DNA of 64,000 bases, taken from positions 3,050,669 through 3,114,668 of the forward strand of contig NC_017770.1 of NCBI RefSeq assembly GCF_000242635.2, in the 5' to 3' direction. A program made the position numbers and the translations under genes. The notes below the pieces were generated by a model. The model made no database searches. It saw only the letters and a program-made list of their open reading frames with translations, and was not told the DNA's origin. The DNA comes from Solitalea canadensis DSM 3403. Lineage in GTDB: Bacteria > Bacteroidota > Bacteroidia > Sphingobacteriales > Sphingobacteriaceae. Of the stretch, positions 35,915-44,656 are shown one piece after another (the stretch's first letter is position 1; every line of letters starts with the position of its first letter).

Positions 35915-36490
35915 ATGAAGAAACTCTACTTTTTAATTATCTGCCTATTAACTGCAGGAACTTCAATGGCACAGAAGGCTCAGTTTGGTTTAAAATTGGG
36001 TGCGAACTTCGCGAACCAACATGCAACCTATCAAAATTTAAGTGCGAATGGATCTACACTCACCAGCATTTACCTAGGTGGGTTTGTAAATACAGGGATT
36101 GGAGGAAACTTTTCCTTTCAACCAGAATTCTTGATTTCATCACAAGGAACACAAACGAATTACAACGGTAACACAATTAAGTTTAATACAGTGAATATTA
36201 ACATTCCGTTGATGATTAAAGTAAACGCAACAGAAGGCCTTAATTTTGAAGCAGGACCACAGTTAGGTTTTTTAGTTAGTGCGAAAGCAAGAAATAAAGG
36301 AAACTCCATTGACATTGCAGATGGTTACAATACTGTTGATTTGGGTATAAATGCTGGAGTTGAGTATGTATTCCCTAGCGGTTTCCTTTTAGGCCTCCGT
36401 TATTCACACGGTATCACGGATATTCTTAAAGACGATGAAGCTACAACGACTAACAGAGTTATTTTATTAGGAATTGGTTATAGATTCTAA
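35915..36490 (+). CDS. PorT-like / OmpA-like outer-membrane beta-barrel protein 1
   Basis: A 191-aa barrel protein with signal peptide (MAQ cleavage near residue 21), beginning FGLKLGANFANQ after cleavage and ending LLGIGYRF, a C-terminal aromatic typical of BAM substrates. The segments GGFVNTGIGGNFSFQPEFLISSQG and EAGPQLGFLVSAKAR match the PorT-type small barrel family. A paralogue follows 147 bp downstream. Function unknown, possibly a stress or envelope porin. Start is the ATG at 35915. Confidence 0.8.
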   Translation: MKKLYFLIICLLTAGTSMAQKAQFGLKLGANFANQHATYQNLSANGSTLTSIYLGGFVNTGIGGNFSFQPEFLISSQGTQTNYNGNTIKFNTVNINIPLMIKVNATEGLNFEAGPQLGFLVSAKARNKGNSIDIADGYNTVDLGINAGVEYVFPSGFLLGLRYSHGITDILKDDEATTTNRVILLGIGYRF

Positions 36491-36515
36491 AATCTCTAAT
36501 TATTTAAATAAGACA

Positions 36516-36544
36516 AAGAAAGAGCCATTCACCGGCTCTTTCTT
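36516..36544 (+). terminator. Hairpin terminator after the first porin-like gene
   Basis: Perfect 11-bp stem (36516-36526 with 36534-36544), 7-nt loop; only a short T-rich tail follows. Between the two paralogous barrel genes. Confidence 0.7.
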
Positions 36545-36573
36545 ATTAAGTAAATGTACTTAATATACAATAC

Positions 36574-36608
36574 CTTGTTATTAACTAATAATTATTGTTT
36601 TATATTTG
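36574..36608 (+). promoter_or_regulatory. Promoter of the second porin-like gene
   Basis: Exact -7 box TATATTTG at 36601-36608, with a weak -33 element CTTG at 36574-36577 (23-bp spacer). The ATG follows at 36638. Confidence 0.5.
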
Positions 36609-36637
36609 AACCATCAACGTAAAACAAAAAATCGAAA

Positions 36638-37267
36638 ATGAAAAAATTCTACGTATTAATTGCTTCTGTAATGATTGCAGGTGCAGCTATGGCTCAATCA
36701 CCAGTAAAATTTGGTTTAAAAGCTGGTGGTAACTTTGCTAACATCAACACATCAGTAAGTGGATTTGGTTCTTCAGTTTCACAAAGTGCAAGCTCTGTAA
36801 CAAGTTTCTATGTAGGTGGTTTAGCAACTATTCCACTGGGTACAAAACTTTCTTTCCAACCTGAGTTATTATTATCATCTCAAGGAGCAAAAGGAGAATC
36901 TTTTGACCTTGACGGCAATAGCTATGAAGGAAAATCAAGTACATTGTATTTAAATTTACCATTAATGGTTAGATATAATATTGTAGCTGGCTTACATGGA
37001 GAATTAGGTCCTCAAGTTGGTTTTTTATTAAGTGCTAAAGATAAATTTCAAGGAGAATCTTTTGATAGCAAAGATGGCTACAAAAGCTTAGACTTTGGCG
37101 TAAATGTTGGCGCTGAATATCAATTCCCTATGGGCTTATTTTTAAATGCACGTTATAACTGGGGATTATCAAACATTGCTAAAGGTATGGAAGAAGCAGA
37201 AGACTTCGGTGTTAGTGCAAAAGTAACTAACCGCGTATTATCTTTAGGTTTAGGTTTCAGATTCTAA
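36638..37267 (+). CDS. PorT-like / OmpA-like outer-membrane beta-barrel protein 2
   Basis: A 209-aa paralogue of the preceding gene: signal peptide (MAQ), KFGLKAGGNFANI, then FQPELLLSSQGAKG, GELGPQVGFLLSAKDK and a C-terminal LSLGLGFRF. It has a longer acidic loop region than its neighbour. Each copy has its own promoter and terminator, so they can be regulated separately. Function unknown. Confidence 0.8.
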   Translation: MKKFYVLIASVMIAGAAMAQSPVKFGLKAGGNFANINTSVSGFGSSVSQSASSVTSFYVGGLATIPLGTKLSFQPELLLSSQGAKGESFDLDGNSYEGKSSTLYLNLPLMVRYNIVAGLHGELGPQVGFLLSAKDKFQGESFDSKDGYKSLDFGVNVGAEYQFPMGLFLNARYNWGLSNIAKGMEEAEDFGVSAKVTNRVLSLGLGFRF

Positions 37268-37289
37268 TCCAAAAAGAACTAATATTCTT

Positions 37290-37320
37290 AAAAAGACTGC
37301 TCAATGAGCAGTCTTTTTTT
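37290..37320 (+). terminator. Terminator after the second porin-like gene
   Basis: 13-bp perfect stem AAAAAGACTGCTC / GAGCAGTCTTTTT around AAT, followed by T-run. Confidence 0.9.
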
Positions 37321-37416
37321 GTTTACAGCCCTCCTATTCAATTTCCATTTATTCTGGCTATATTTAATAAACTACTTATTAATCAATAGTTTACATCAAA
37401 CCTTATTCATAAGCAC

Positions 37417-39126
37417 ATGGATGATCAAAAAACCTTTCACCTGGGCCTGTGCATGGCAGGGGCGGTTTCTGCAGGTGCGTATACAGCCGGAGTAATGGAT
37501 TATTTAATCGAAACGCTTGAACGTTGGGAGAAAGCCAAGCAGTCTGGAGACCCTTCAATTCCTACTCATACTATTATTATTGATATTATTGGAGGAGCAT
37601 CAGCCGGAGGAATGACATCCATCATTGCAGCTGCCGCTATGCAAACACAGATTAATCATATTCAACCAACCAATAGGGATGATGAGATTTATAAAAAGAG
37701 TAATAAATTTTATGACTCTTGGGTTAATCTGGCTGCTGACGATATGCTTCCGTTAATGTTGAGTAATAGTGATATTGAAAAAAATGGAAGTGTTATATCC
37801 TTATTCAACTCTGAGTTTATTGATGACATAGCCGATAAGGCTGTAACAGTTTCAACGGACACACCTTACCTTCGCCCCTATATTTCCCCTGACGCTGATC
37901 TTTTAGTCACATTAACCAACTTACAGGGCATTCCATATTCCTTGGGATTTCTATCGTCCAGCAACCCATTGAACTTATATAAAACTGCCTCTCACCGGGA
38001 CTTTGGTCATTTTGCTCTTTCCGGAAATCCTTATAAAAATGACGGACGCATCCCCCTTTCTTTTATACAAAAAATAAATATTGATATAGCTAAAGCATGT
38101 GCTAAGGCTACCGGAGCTTTCCCGGTTGGATTAGCCGCAAGAGAGATTGTAAGAGATAAACAACAGGTTTTTGATAATCCTTTTATCAATTTAATCAACA
38201 CCATTGAAAAAAATTACAATCAAAACGAAGCCCCTGTAAACAGTTCTGTACTCAAAGACAAGTCGTATCTAAGTGAACTACTTACTCATTTACAGAATGA
38301 GGATAAATACACCACATTAAATGTTGATGGCGGACTTATGAATAATGAACCTTTTGAAATAATCAGGGATGTACTTTTAAGAAAAACAGGTGAGAACAAA
38401 CCAGATAATAATGATTACGACAAATGTAGAAGCAGTATTTTAATGATCGATCCATTTCCATGTGAACCTCCTGCCACAGATTTTAATAATAGCAGTGGAT
38501 TAACCAATATCGTTACTAAGACATTCGGGGCTATGCGGGGTCAATTATTATTTAAACCTGAAGATATTGAGAAGGCACTTGATCCTAAAAACATCAGTCG
38601 CTTTCTGATAGTACCTGAACGAAATGAGGATGGACAAAATATAGCAGGAAGTATGGCGATTGCCTGCGGCTCGTTTGGAGGCTTTGGAGGATTCTTTGAT
38701 AAATCATTCCGAGTTCATGATTATTTCCTGGGCCGCCGTAATTGTCAGTATTTTCTTCAGGAATGGTTTACTATTCCAGCTGATACCACCAACCCAATTT
38801 TTACTCAAAATTATAGTCCTACAGCAATTGAACGTTTTAAAGCTAAAAATGGACATTTGCCAATAATTCCGGATACCAACCGAAAAATTGATGGAACTGA
38901 AGAGAAACCATTATATTGGCCAAAGATTGAAGAAAGCAAAGTAAGGAGTTGGGAAAAACTATTTAAAGAACGTCTTAAAGAAGTGTTGTTTAAATTAGCT
39001 GACCTGAGAAACCTGGATAAGTTCCTATTAAAGGTCGGTTACGGAATATTAATCGGACGAAAACTAACTGATGCGATTATGAAAATGATCATTAACGACT
39101 TGAGAAACCATAATTTAATTAAATAA
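37417..39126 (+). CDS. Patatin-like phospholipase family protein
   Basis: A 569-aa protein with a patatin (Ser-Asp) hydrolase domain at the N-terminus: glycine-rich oxyanion region MAGAVSAGAYTAGV (about 13-26), nucleophile GASAG with Ser62, and the catalytic-Asp motif VDGG with Asp304. The family hydrolyses acyl esters or phospholipids. There is no signal peptide, so the enzyme is likely cytoplasmic or injected elsewhere. Residues ~310-569 are a long C-terminal part of unknown role. A VOC-family gene follows 3 bp later, suggesting cotranscription. Substrate unknown. Confidence 0.85.
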   Translation: MDDQKTFHLGLCMAGAVSAGAYTAGVMDYLIETLERWEKAKQSGDPSIPTHTIIIDIIGGASAGGMTSIIAAAAMQTQINHIQPTNRDDEIYKKSNKFYDSWVNLAADDMLPLMLSNSDIEKNGSVISLFNSEFIDDIADKAVTVSTDTPYLRPYISPDADLLVTLTNLQGIPYSLGFLSSSNPLNLYKTASHRDFGHFALSGNPYKNDGRIPLSFIQKINIDIAKACAKATGAFPVGLAAREIVRDKQQVFDNPFINLINTIEKNYNQNEAPVNSSVLKDKSYLSELLTHLQNEDKYTTLNVDGGLMNNEPFEIIRDVLLRKTGENKPDNNDYDKCRSSILMIDPFPCEPPATDFNNSSGLTNIVTKTFGAMRGQLLFKPEDIEKALDPKNISRFLIVPERNEDGQNIAGSMAIACGSFGGFGGFFDKSFRVHDYFLGRRNCQYFLQEWFTIPADTTNPIFTQNYSPTAIERFKAKNGHLPIIPDTNRKIDGTEEKPLYWPKIEESKVRSWEKLFKERLKEVLFKLADLRNLDKFLLKVGYGILIGRKLTDAIMKMIINDLRNHNLIK

Positions 39127-39129
39127 CTA

Positions 39130-39531
39130 ATGAAACGAGTTACCGGTATAGGCGGCATTTTTTTCAAATGTGACAATCCTGAAAAGCAAAAAGAATGGTA
39201 TCAAAAACATTTAGGTATTAACTCCGGAGATTTTGGTGGCACTTTTGAATGGCGATTAAAAGAAGACCCAGATCATGTAGCTTATACAGCATGGAGTCTT
39301 TTCAAATCTGATACTCGTTATTTCTCTCCAAGCGAAAAACCTTTCATGCTTAATTACAGGGTAGAAAACCTTGTGGAACTATTAGACGCACTAAAAAAAG
39401 AAGGAGTGCAGGTATTTGATAAAATTGAGGAATTTGAATTTGGGAAATTTGGCTGGATAATGGACCCGGAAGGCAACAAAATTGAACTTTGGGAGCCAAA
39501 TGACGAAAATTATTTCAACGAATCGAAATAA
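39130..39531 (+). CDS. VOC (glyoxalase/bleomycin resistance) family protein
   Basis: A 133-aa single-module VOC protein beginning VTGIGGIFFKCDNPEKQKEWYQKHLG and ending GKFGWIMDPEGNKIELWEP, the typical betaalphabetabetabeta module. Such proteins bind or modify small molecules using a metal centre; substrate cannot be told. It starts 3 bp after the patatin gene, so likely the same transcript. Confidence 0.85.
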   Translation: MKRVTGIGGIFFKCDNPEKQKEWYQKHLGINSGDFGGTFEWRLKEDPDHVAYTAWSLFKSDTRYFSPSEKPFMLNYRVENLVELLDALKKEGVQVFDKIEEFEFGKFGWIMDPEGNKIELWEPNDENYFNESK

Positions 39532-39578
39532 CAAATACGCTCTCCCCTTTGATCGATATTGAACAGATTTTGTATATT

Positions 39579-39626
39579 AAGGCAATTGAATGCCTTACCT
39601 GATATTAGTTACTTTTTATCAGGTAA
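39579..39626 (+). other. Two overlapping hairpins between VOC and NAD(P)-binding genes
   Basis: A 6-bp hairpin (AAGGCA 39579-39584 with TGCCTT 39591-39596) abuts a perfect 10-bp hairpin (TTACCTGATA 39595-39604 with TATCAGGTAA 39617-39626). They share two bases, so both cannot form fully at once. Possible terminator plus operator; no promoter match was found. Confidence 0.4.
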
Positions 39627-39680
39627 TTATTGTCGTAATTGTTCTTATTAATCTTCTAAACAAAATCAAAGGCTGATACT

Positions 39681-40295
39681 ATGAAGATCATTGTTTTCGG
39701 CGCCACCGGGCGCACCGGCCGTAAAATAGTTAAACAAGCTTTAGAGCGGAATTACCATGTAACAGGTTTTGCGCGCAATCCATACAATATCCATTTTCAA
39801 CACCCTCTTTTAGAAATATTTATGGGTGATGTACTGGATGCAGAAAAAGTGAAGGAAGCCATGCAAGGTCATGATGTGGTTCTTTCAGCCTTAGGCATTC
39901 CAGATTCCCAACAACGCTTCCAAGCCTATCAAAACATTATTTCGGCAATGAATGCCTATGAAATGAAACGCATTATTGCAATTGGCGGAATGGGCGTTTT
40001 GATGGCTGATGAACATACTCGCGTTGCGCACACGCCTGAATTTCCGGAGCAGTACAAAGAAGTATCAGAGGCTCATTTCAAAGTTTATGAGGAATTAAAA
40101 AAAAGCGGCCTTGATTTCACGTTTGTTTGTCCACCTAATATTATCGAAAACGAAAAAACAGGATTGTATATAGTAAAAACTGACCATCACCCCGGAAAAA
40201 ATTCGATCTCAACCGGAGATTTAGCCGACTTCATGCTAAATGTAATTAATGACGAGACCTTCTTTCGCACCCGAATTGGGATTTGCAACAGTTAA
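39681..40295 (+). CDS. NAD(P)-binding (NmrA/atypical SDR) family protein
   Basis: A 204-aa single Rossmann domain protein with the nucleotide motif GATGRTGR at residues 7-14, an ALGIPD segment after strand 4 and a putative active region SGLDFTFVCPPNI near the C-terminus. The full catalytic YxxxK of classical SDRs is not present, as in NmrA-like members that sense NADPH. It is 10 bp before a DUF1697 gene. Confidence 0.8.
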   Translation: MKIIVFGATGRTGRKIVKQALERNYHVTGFARNPYNIHFQHPLLEIFMGDVLDAEKVKEAMQGHDVVLSALGIPDSQQRFQAYQNIISAMNAYEMKRIIAIGGMGVLMADEHTRVAHTPEFPEQYKEVSEAHFKVYEELKKSGLDFTFVCPPNIIENEKTGLYIVKTDHHPGKNSISTGDLADFMLNVINDETFFRTRIGICNS

Positions 40296-40305
40296 TTGAG
40301 CTTCT

Positions 40306-40848
40306 GTGAAAACCTATATTGCAATATTAAGAGGCGTTAACGTAAGCGGGCATAATAAGATCAACATGAAAGAGTTGAAGTCTTTATTAGAAGAACACGG
40401 CTATGAAAATGTAACCACCTATATCCAAAGTGGGAATATTGTATTTACTATCGCTAAAGACGTACGACAGCTAGAAAAGAATCTTGAAAAGTTGATGACC
40501 GATAAATTTCAACTGACAATTCCTGTCATCGTCAGAACGGCTGATCAGCTAAAATCCATCATTAAAGAAAATCCTTTTTTAAAAGAAACTAATCTAGAAG
40601 AATCTAAGCTATATTTTACGCTTTTAGCAGAACCTCCTTCTACAGAAAATATTAAAAAAATAATCGAATACAATTACGAGCCCGACAAATTTGAGGTTAC
40701 TAAATCGGTTGTTTATGTTTTCTGTCCCAATGGTTATGGAGTTACCAAACTAAGTAATAATTTCTTTGAGAATAAATTAAAAGTGAATGCGACCACACGA
40801 AATTTAAACACCCTGAATAAACTTATTGAGCTGGCCGAAAAACTATAA
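40306..40848 (+). CDS. DUF1697 family protein
   Basis: A 180-aa protein with the DUF1697 signature YIAILRGVNVSGHNKINMKELKSLLE at the N-terminus, followed by YIQSGNIVF. The family occurs in many bacteria and is of unknown function. It starts with GTG 10 bp after the NAD(P)-binding gene, so they are probably cotranscribed, and its end overlaps the convergent CobW gene by 6 bp. Confidence 0.85.
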   Translation: MKTYIAILRGVNVSGHNKINMKELKSLLEEHGYENVTTYIQSGNIVFTIAKDVRQLEKNLEKLMTDKFQLTIPVIVRTADQLKSIIKENPFLKETNLEESKLYFTLLAEPPSTENIKKIIEYNYEPDKFEVTKSVVYVFCPNGYGVTKLSNNFFENKLKVNATTRNLNTLNKLIELAEKL

Positions 40849-41814
40849 AAAGGCAAAATCACTATAACAATTTTTCAATCCTTTCTCTAACAAATCACGG
40901 CGAAGATTCTTACCTATAAAAACAATTTTGCTTGTTCTAACCATTCCCTCTTCCCAATCACTTCCTGGAGTGTACGTAGCATTATTCATCACCGATTGAA
41001 CTATGTGACGTTCATCTAAACCAGCAAAATTTAAAACACCTTTAATCCGATAAAAACTTTGTCCTTGTATAACCAGCAGCACATTTAACCAATGTCTGAA
41101 TTTTAATAAATCAAGTGGATGATCGAAAACAAAACTTTGAGAAACCACTTCATCATGAGCAACTTGCTGTCCAATTGGGAAAAACTTAAAACCCTGTTCA
41201 ACCATTTTTGTAGTGTACGCTTCCATATTCAGCAAATTCACTTCATCCTGCTCACCTTTTACCGCAGTTATTATTTTTGCGTAGTTATTGATTTTTTTAA
41301 CGATTTCAACAACTCGAGTTAATTGCTCTTCAGTAATTAGATCTGTTTTATTAATGATAATAACATCTGAGAAAGCAATCTGCTTACGAGCCTCTTCCCT
41401 TTCCTTTAGCAGTGTCTCCATATTTTGGGCATCAACCAAACAAATAACGGCATCCAATCTAAGATGAGACTGGATGATTTGATCGCCAATAAAAGCGGCA
41501 GCAACAGCAGAAGGATCAGCAATACCTGTACTCTCCACTACTAAATGATCAAATACCGGAACATCTTTTATAAGCTGTGCTAAAACATCATTGAACTCGC
41601 CACTCATCGAGCAGCAAATACACCCATTAGATATCTCGAATAGTTCATTATCACCTTTAAAAACCAAATCACTATCTATACTTACTTCTCCAAACTCATT
41701 TTCCAAAACAATCAACTTTTTATCGGTATTTTTTCGGATAAGATTATTTAATAGAGAGGTTTTACCGGCGCCTAAAAATCCGGTTAGAACAGTTACGGGA
41801 ATTGGATATTGCAT
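40843..41814 (-). CDS. CobW/G3E family GTP-binding metallochaperone
   Basis: A 323-aa G3E GTPase: P-loop GFLGAGKTS (12-20), the family metal motif CxCC (CICC, Cys65-Cys67-Cys68) and a GTPase NKTD region (INKTDLI) around residue 155. A C-terminal CobW_C domain occupies about residues 225-323. These proteins deliver metals such as zinc to client enzymes; the metal is not identifiable here, and no Zur-type operator was found. It is divergent from the Gfo/Idh/MocA gene. Confidence 0.88.
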   Translation of the reverse strand: MQYPIPVTVLTGFLGAGKTSLLNNLIRKNTDKKLIVLENEFGEVSIDSDLVFKGDNELFEISNGCICCSMSGEFNDVLAQLIKDVPVFDHLVVESTGIADPSAVAAAFIGDQIIQSHLRLDAVICLVDAQNMETLLKEREEARKQIAFSDVIIINKTDLITEEQLTRVVEIVKKINNYAKIITAVKGEQDEVNLLNMEAYTTKMVEQGFKFFPIGQQVAHDEVVSQSFVFDHPLDLLKFRHWLNVLLVIQGQSFYRIKGVLNFAGLDERHIVQSVMNNATYTPGSDWEEGMVRTSKIVFIGKNLRRDLLEKGLKNCYSDFAFL

Positions 41815-41832
41815 TGCTTAATTACTAGGCCA

Positions 41833-41840
41833 CAAAGGTA
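41833..41840 (-). promoter_or_regulatory. -7 promoter box of the CobW gene (TACCTTTG on minus)
   Basis: Plus-strand CAAAGGTA equals TACCTTTG on the minus strand, an exact TAnnTTTG, 19 bp before the CobW start. No -33 box at correct spacing. Confidence 0.4.
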
Positions 41841-41970
41841 GTTAAACCATATAAGACATATAAGAACATTTAAGATTTAATCCCTATTTACTGGCTCACT
41901 AAATAGATAGTTATGATACAGACACGATAAGCTTTATATGTTAAAATATATCTTATATTGCATAGACATT

Positions 41971-41978
41971 TATCTTTG
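41971..41978 (+). promoter_or_regulatory. -7 promoter box of the Gfo/Idh/MocA gene (TATCTTTG)
   Basis: Exact TAnnTTTG 18 bp upstream of the ATG at 41997. An upstream in-frame TTG at 41958 is therefore not the start. The intervening divergent region also holds CATATAAG-type 9-10 nt repeats and their inverse (41848-41876 and 41932-41960). Confidence 0.45.
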
Positions 41979-41996
41979 CCCAAAAACAACATATAT

Positions 41997-43046
41997 ATGT
42001 CTGATCCTATTCTCACAGGAATTTGTTCATTTGGCTATTCAACAAAAGTATTTCACGGGCCTCTGCTTGCTGCAAATCCGAATTTTAAATTTAAAGCCGT
42101 AGTTGAACGAAACAAACAAGAATCAAAAGATAGCTACCCTGAGCTTACGATCTATAAAAGTATTGATGAGCTGGTTAACGATGGTTCTCTTGAGTTAATC
42201 ATTGTAAATACGCCCAATCAGACTCATTACGAGTTTGCAAAAAAGGCGTTATTAGCCAACAAGCATGTAATAATCGATAAGCCTTTTGCCGCAACGGTTG
42301 AAGAATGCCAGGAATTAATTACACTGGCAAATGAAAGGAATAAATGTCTAACAGCCTTTCATAATCGTCGTTGGGATGGCGATTTCAAGATCGTTAAAGA
42401 AATAATTGAGTCGAACCGACTAGGGCGATTAGTGGAAGCTTCTTTCAGTTTTGAGCGTTTCAGAAGCAAATTAAACCCTAAAAAACATAAAGAAGAACCC
42501 GCTCCTGCAACCGGACTCGTGTATGAAATAGGCACACATATTATAGATCAGGCCATTGTATTATTTGGTATGCCCGAAGCTGTTTTTGGGGATATTCGAA
42601 AAATGCGGGATGGTTCGCAAGTAGATGATTTCTTTGAACTATTACTTTACTACCCTAATTTTCGTCTTAAGTTAAAAAGTACCATTCTTGCTAAAGAAGA
42701 GCTTCCGGGATACATTCTACATGGTACCAAGGGTTCATTCATTAAAAAAAGAATGAACTTACAGGAAGATCAGCTAAAAGTAGGAATGTTTCCTACAGAT
42801 AACGGCTATGGAGTAGAGCCACCTTCTGAATGGGGTGTACTTTCCATTGAAGAAAACAACGAGTCTTTCCGTAAAATGATACCAACTCCGCATTCAAATT
42901 ATGGCGATTTCTTTGAGTTAGCCTACCTTCATTTAAGAAAAAACGGACCAATTCCGGTTAATCCGTTTGATGCATTAAATGGGATTAAAATAATCGAAGC
43001 TGCATATAAAAGTAATACAAACAAAATCGTTATAGCAATACAATAA
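41997..43046 (+). CDS. Gfo/Idh/MocA family oxidoreductase
   Basis: A 349-aa NAD(P)-dependent sugar oxidoreductase: N-terminal Rossmann fold with GICSFGYSTKVFH in place of the usual GxGxxG, an EKP-type loop reading IIDKPFA (about residue 95), and the C-terminal substrate domain with DQAIVLFGMPEAVFGDIR. Substrate is not determinable. A ROK-family gene follows 78 bp later in the same orientation, a common sugar-catabolism pairing. Confidence 0.88.
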   Translation: MSDPILTGICSFGYSTKVFHGPLLAANPNFKFKAVVERNKQESKDSYPELTIYKSIDELVNDGSLELIIVNTPNQTHYEFAKKALLANKHVIIDKPFAATVEECQELITLANERNKCLTAFHNRRWDGDFKIVKEIIESNRLGRLVEASFSFERFRSKLNPKKHKEEPAPATGLVYEIGTHIIDQAIVLFGMPEAVFGDIRKMRDGSQVDDFFELLLYYPNFRLKLKSTILAKEELPGYILHGTKGSFIKKRMNLQEDQLKVGMFPTDNGYGVEPPSEWGVLSIEENNESFRKMIPTPHSNYGDFFELAYLHLRKNGPIPVNPFDALNGIKIIEAAYKSNTNKIVIAIQ

Positions 43047-43124
43047 TTGCTATATTTAGCGAATTTATGTAGAGATTTATTAATAGCGCTCAATCGTAGT
43101 TGCGCTCATTTTTTATAATCAATT

Positions 43125-43991
43125 ATGAATAAAAAATTTGCTATTGGTGTAGATATTGGCGGGTCACATATTACTTCTGCAATCATTGATCTTGAAAGTA
43201 AAAACATTTTTCAATCAAGTCATAGTCGAATGCGCGTAAATGCGCATGGAACTTCCGAAAATATTATTGACGTTTGGACGGAAAGCATTCAAACCTCCAT
43301 TGATCATATCGGAAAGGATCATATAATTGGAGTCGGTATTGCTATGCCAGGACCGTTCGATTATGACTTGGGAGTTTCCTTTATAAAAGGTCAGAACAAA
43401 TACGACGAATTGTATGGTTTAAATGTTAAAAACATGCTTGCTGCATCTCTTGAAATCTCAACCGACAGGATCAGATTTATGAATGATGCAGCTTGTTTCC
43501 TTAAAGGTGAGGCATTTTGTGGTGCTGCTGAAGGAGCAAAAAGTGCTATTGGTTTTACATTAGGAACAGGATTGGGCTCCGCCTATTATTTTAATGAAAA
43601 AGCTGAAGATGCTCAACTATGGTGCAGCAGATTCAGAGATAATATTGCAGAGGATTATATTTCTGCCCGCTGGTTTGTTAGGCGATACCAGGAATTATCA
43701 GGTAGAGAGATCGTTGATGTTAAAGCATTAGCCGATCTGGTAGACACAGATGGTACGGCATTTATGGTTTTTAGTGAATTCGGCGAAACATTAAGCGAGT
43801 TCATGATGCCCATTTTAATGGATAAAAAACCTGAATATGTTGTAATCGGAGGAAACATCGCAAATGGATGGAATCTTTTCATCAATAAATTACAAGATGA
43901 TGTTCACCAGCAACTTCCAGACATTAAAATTGTGAAAGCTCAACTATCTGAAGAAGCCGCTTTAATTGGAGCTGCCTCTTTGTTTTTATAG
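43125..43991 (+). CDS. ROK family protein (atypical)
   Basis: A 288-aa ASKHA protein with the ROK/sugar-kinase phosphate motif GVDIGGSHITSAIIDL (8-23) and GTGLGSAYYFN in the phosphate-2 region. The usual ROK ExGH sugar-binding motif and the CxCGxxGCxE zinc motif are missing; instead the region reads AEDAQLWCSRFRDNIAEDY. It is therefore probably a divergent ROK subfamily, either a kinase with different substrate or a non-catalytic regulator-like protein. Its neighbour is a sugar oxidoreductase. Confidence 0.75.
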   Translation: MNKKFAIGVDIGGSHITSAIIDLESKNIFQSSHSRMRVNAHGTSENIIDVWTESIQTSIDHIGKDHIIGVGIAMPGPFDYDLGVSFIKGQNKYDELYGLNVKNMLAASLEISTDRIRFMNDAACFLKGEAFCGAAEGAKSAIGFTLGTGLGSAYYFNEKAEDAQLWCSRFRDNIAEDYISARWFVRRYQELSGREIVDVKALADLVDTDGTAFMVFSEFGETLSEFMMPILMDKKPEYVVIGGNIANGWNLFINKLQDDVHQQLPDIKIVKAQLSEEAALIGAASLFL

Positions 43992-44008
43992 TAAGAGCAA
44001 GGCACATT

Positions 44009-44060
44009 AATAAAGGAGCTAAGACAAAAGACATCTTTTTGAATCTTCGCTCCTTTATTC
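44009..44060. terminator. Bidirectional terminator between ROK and YkgJ-like genes
   Basis: Perfect 11-bp stem AATAAAGGAGC (44009-44019) with GCTCCTTTATT (44049-44059), a 29-nt loop with internal pairing and T-rich end. Between two convergent genes. Confidence 0.75.
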
Positions 44061-44066
44061 TTTGTT

Positions 44067-44558
44067 CTAAGCTGGGAAGTATTTTTTCATTCGCTCAACT
44101 ATCTCGTAAACAGCGGGACAAATGGTTGTATTTTTTAGCGTGATATCCAATATTTGTAACATTGGCGAATGGTCAGTATGGGGGTATTCTCTGCAGGCTT
44201 TGGGACGATCTTCATATACTGAACAATAATTATCATCACCTAAAAAAGGACAAGGTACCGATCTAAGTACATAATCATTATCCTCATCAATTCGTAAATA
44301 TCGCTCAACAAAATCACCTGGTTTCAGCTTTAATCTGGAAGCCAGTCTTTCAATATCTCGCTGTGTAAATAAGGGACCGGTTCCTCTGCAACAGTTGGCA
44401 CAAGTAAGACAATCAGTTTTTGCAAAAACAATTTCATGTTGTTCTGCGAAAGCAAGGTCAACCTCTCTCGATTTTTTATTCTTTAATCGTTCGAAGTATT
44501 TTTTATTCTCTTTTTTCCGCTTTTGCGCCTCACCTTTGAGCTGATTTAAATCTATCAT
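44067..44558 (-). CDS. YkgJ family cysteine cluster protein
   Basis: A 163-aa protein with the cysteine pattern of the YkgJ/CxxCxxCC cluster family: CLTCANCCRG around residues 50-59, and CPFLGDDNYCSVYEDRPKACREYP later. Such proteins bind zinc or an Fe-S centre, with unknown role. It is transcribed together with, or separately from, a small membrane protein 98 bp upstream, with a hairpin in the gap. Confidence 0.88.
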   Translation of the reverse strand: MIDLNQLKGEAQKRKKENKKYFERLKNKKSREVDLAFAEQHEIVFAKTDCLTCANCCRGTGPLFTQRDIERLASRLKLKPGDFVERYLRIDEDNDYVLRSVPCPFLGDDNYCSVYEDRPKACREYPHTDHSPMLQILDITLKNTTICPAVYEIVERMKKYFPA

Positions 44559-44577
44559 TCCAATTCCCCCTAAAACA

Positions 44578-44605
44578 CCTTTACCCCACTATTGTGAGGT
44601 AAAGG
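44578..44605 (-). terminator. Hairpin between the small membrane protein gene and the YkgJ-like gene
   Basis: Stem CCTTTACC/GGTAAAGG (44578-44585 with 44598-44605) plus an inner CAC/GTG pair. On the minus strand it lies downstream of the 44657-44854 gene and is followed by TGTTTTAG, a modest U-run. Confidence 0.5.
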
Positions 44606-44656
44606 CAACTATTTTTAATAAATAAGCATGAAATTACGCTCATGCAAAATTTATAC

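Noticed and set aside
37304-37495. Small frame overlapping the start of the patatin gene
   Set aside because: It begins in the terminator T-run region and runs out of frame through the patatin start; no independent support.
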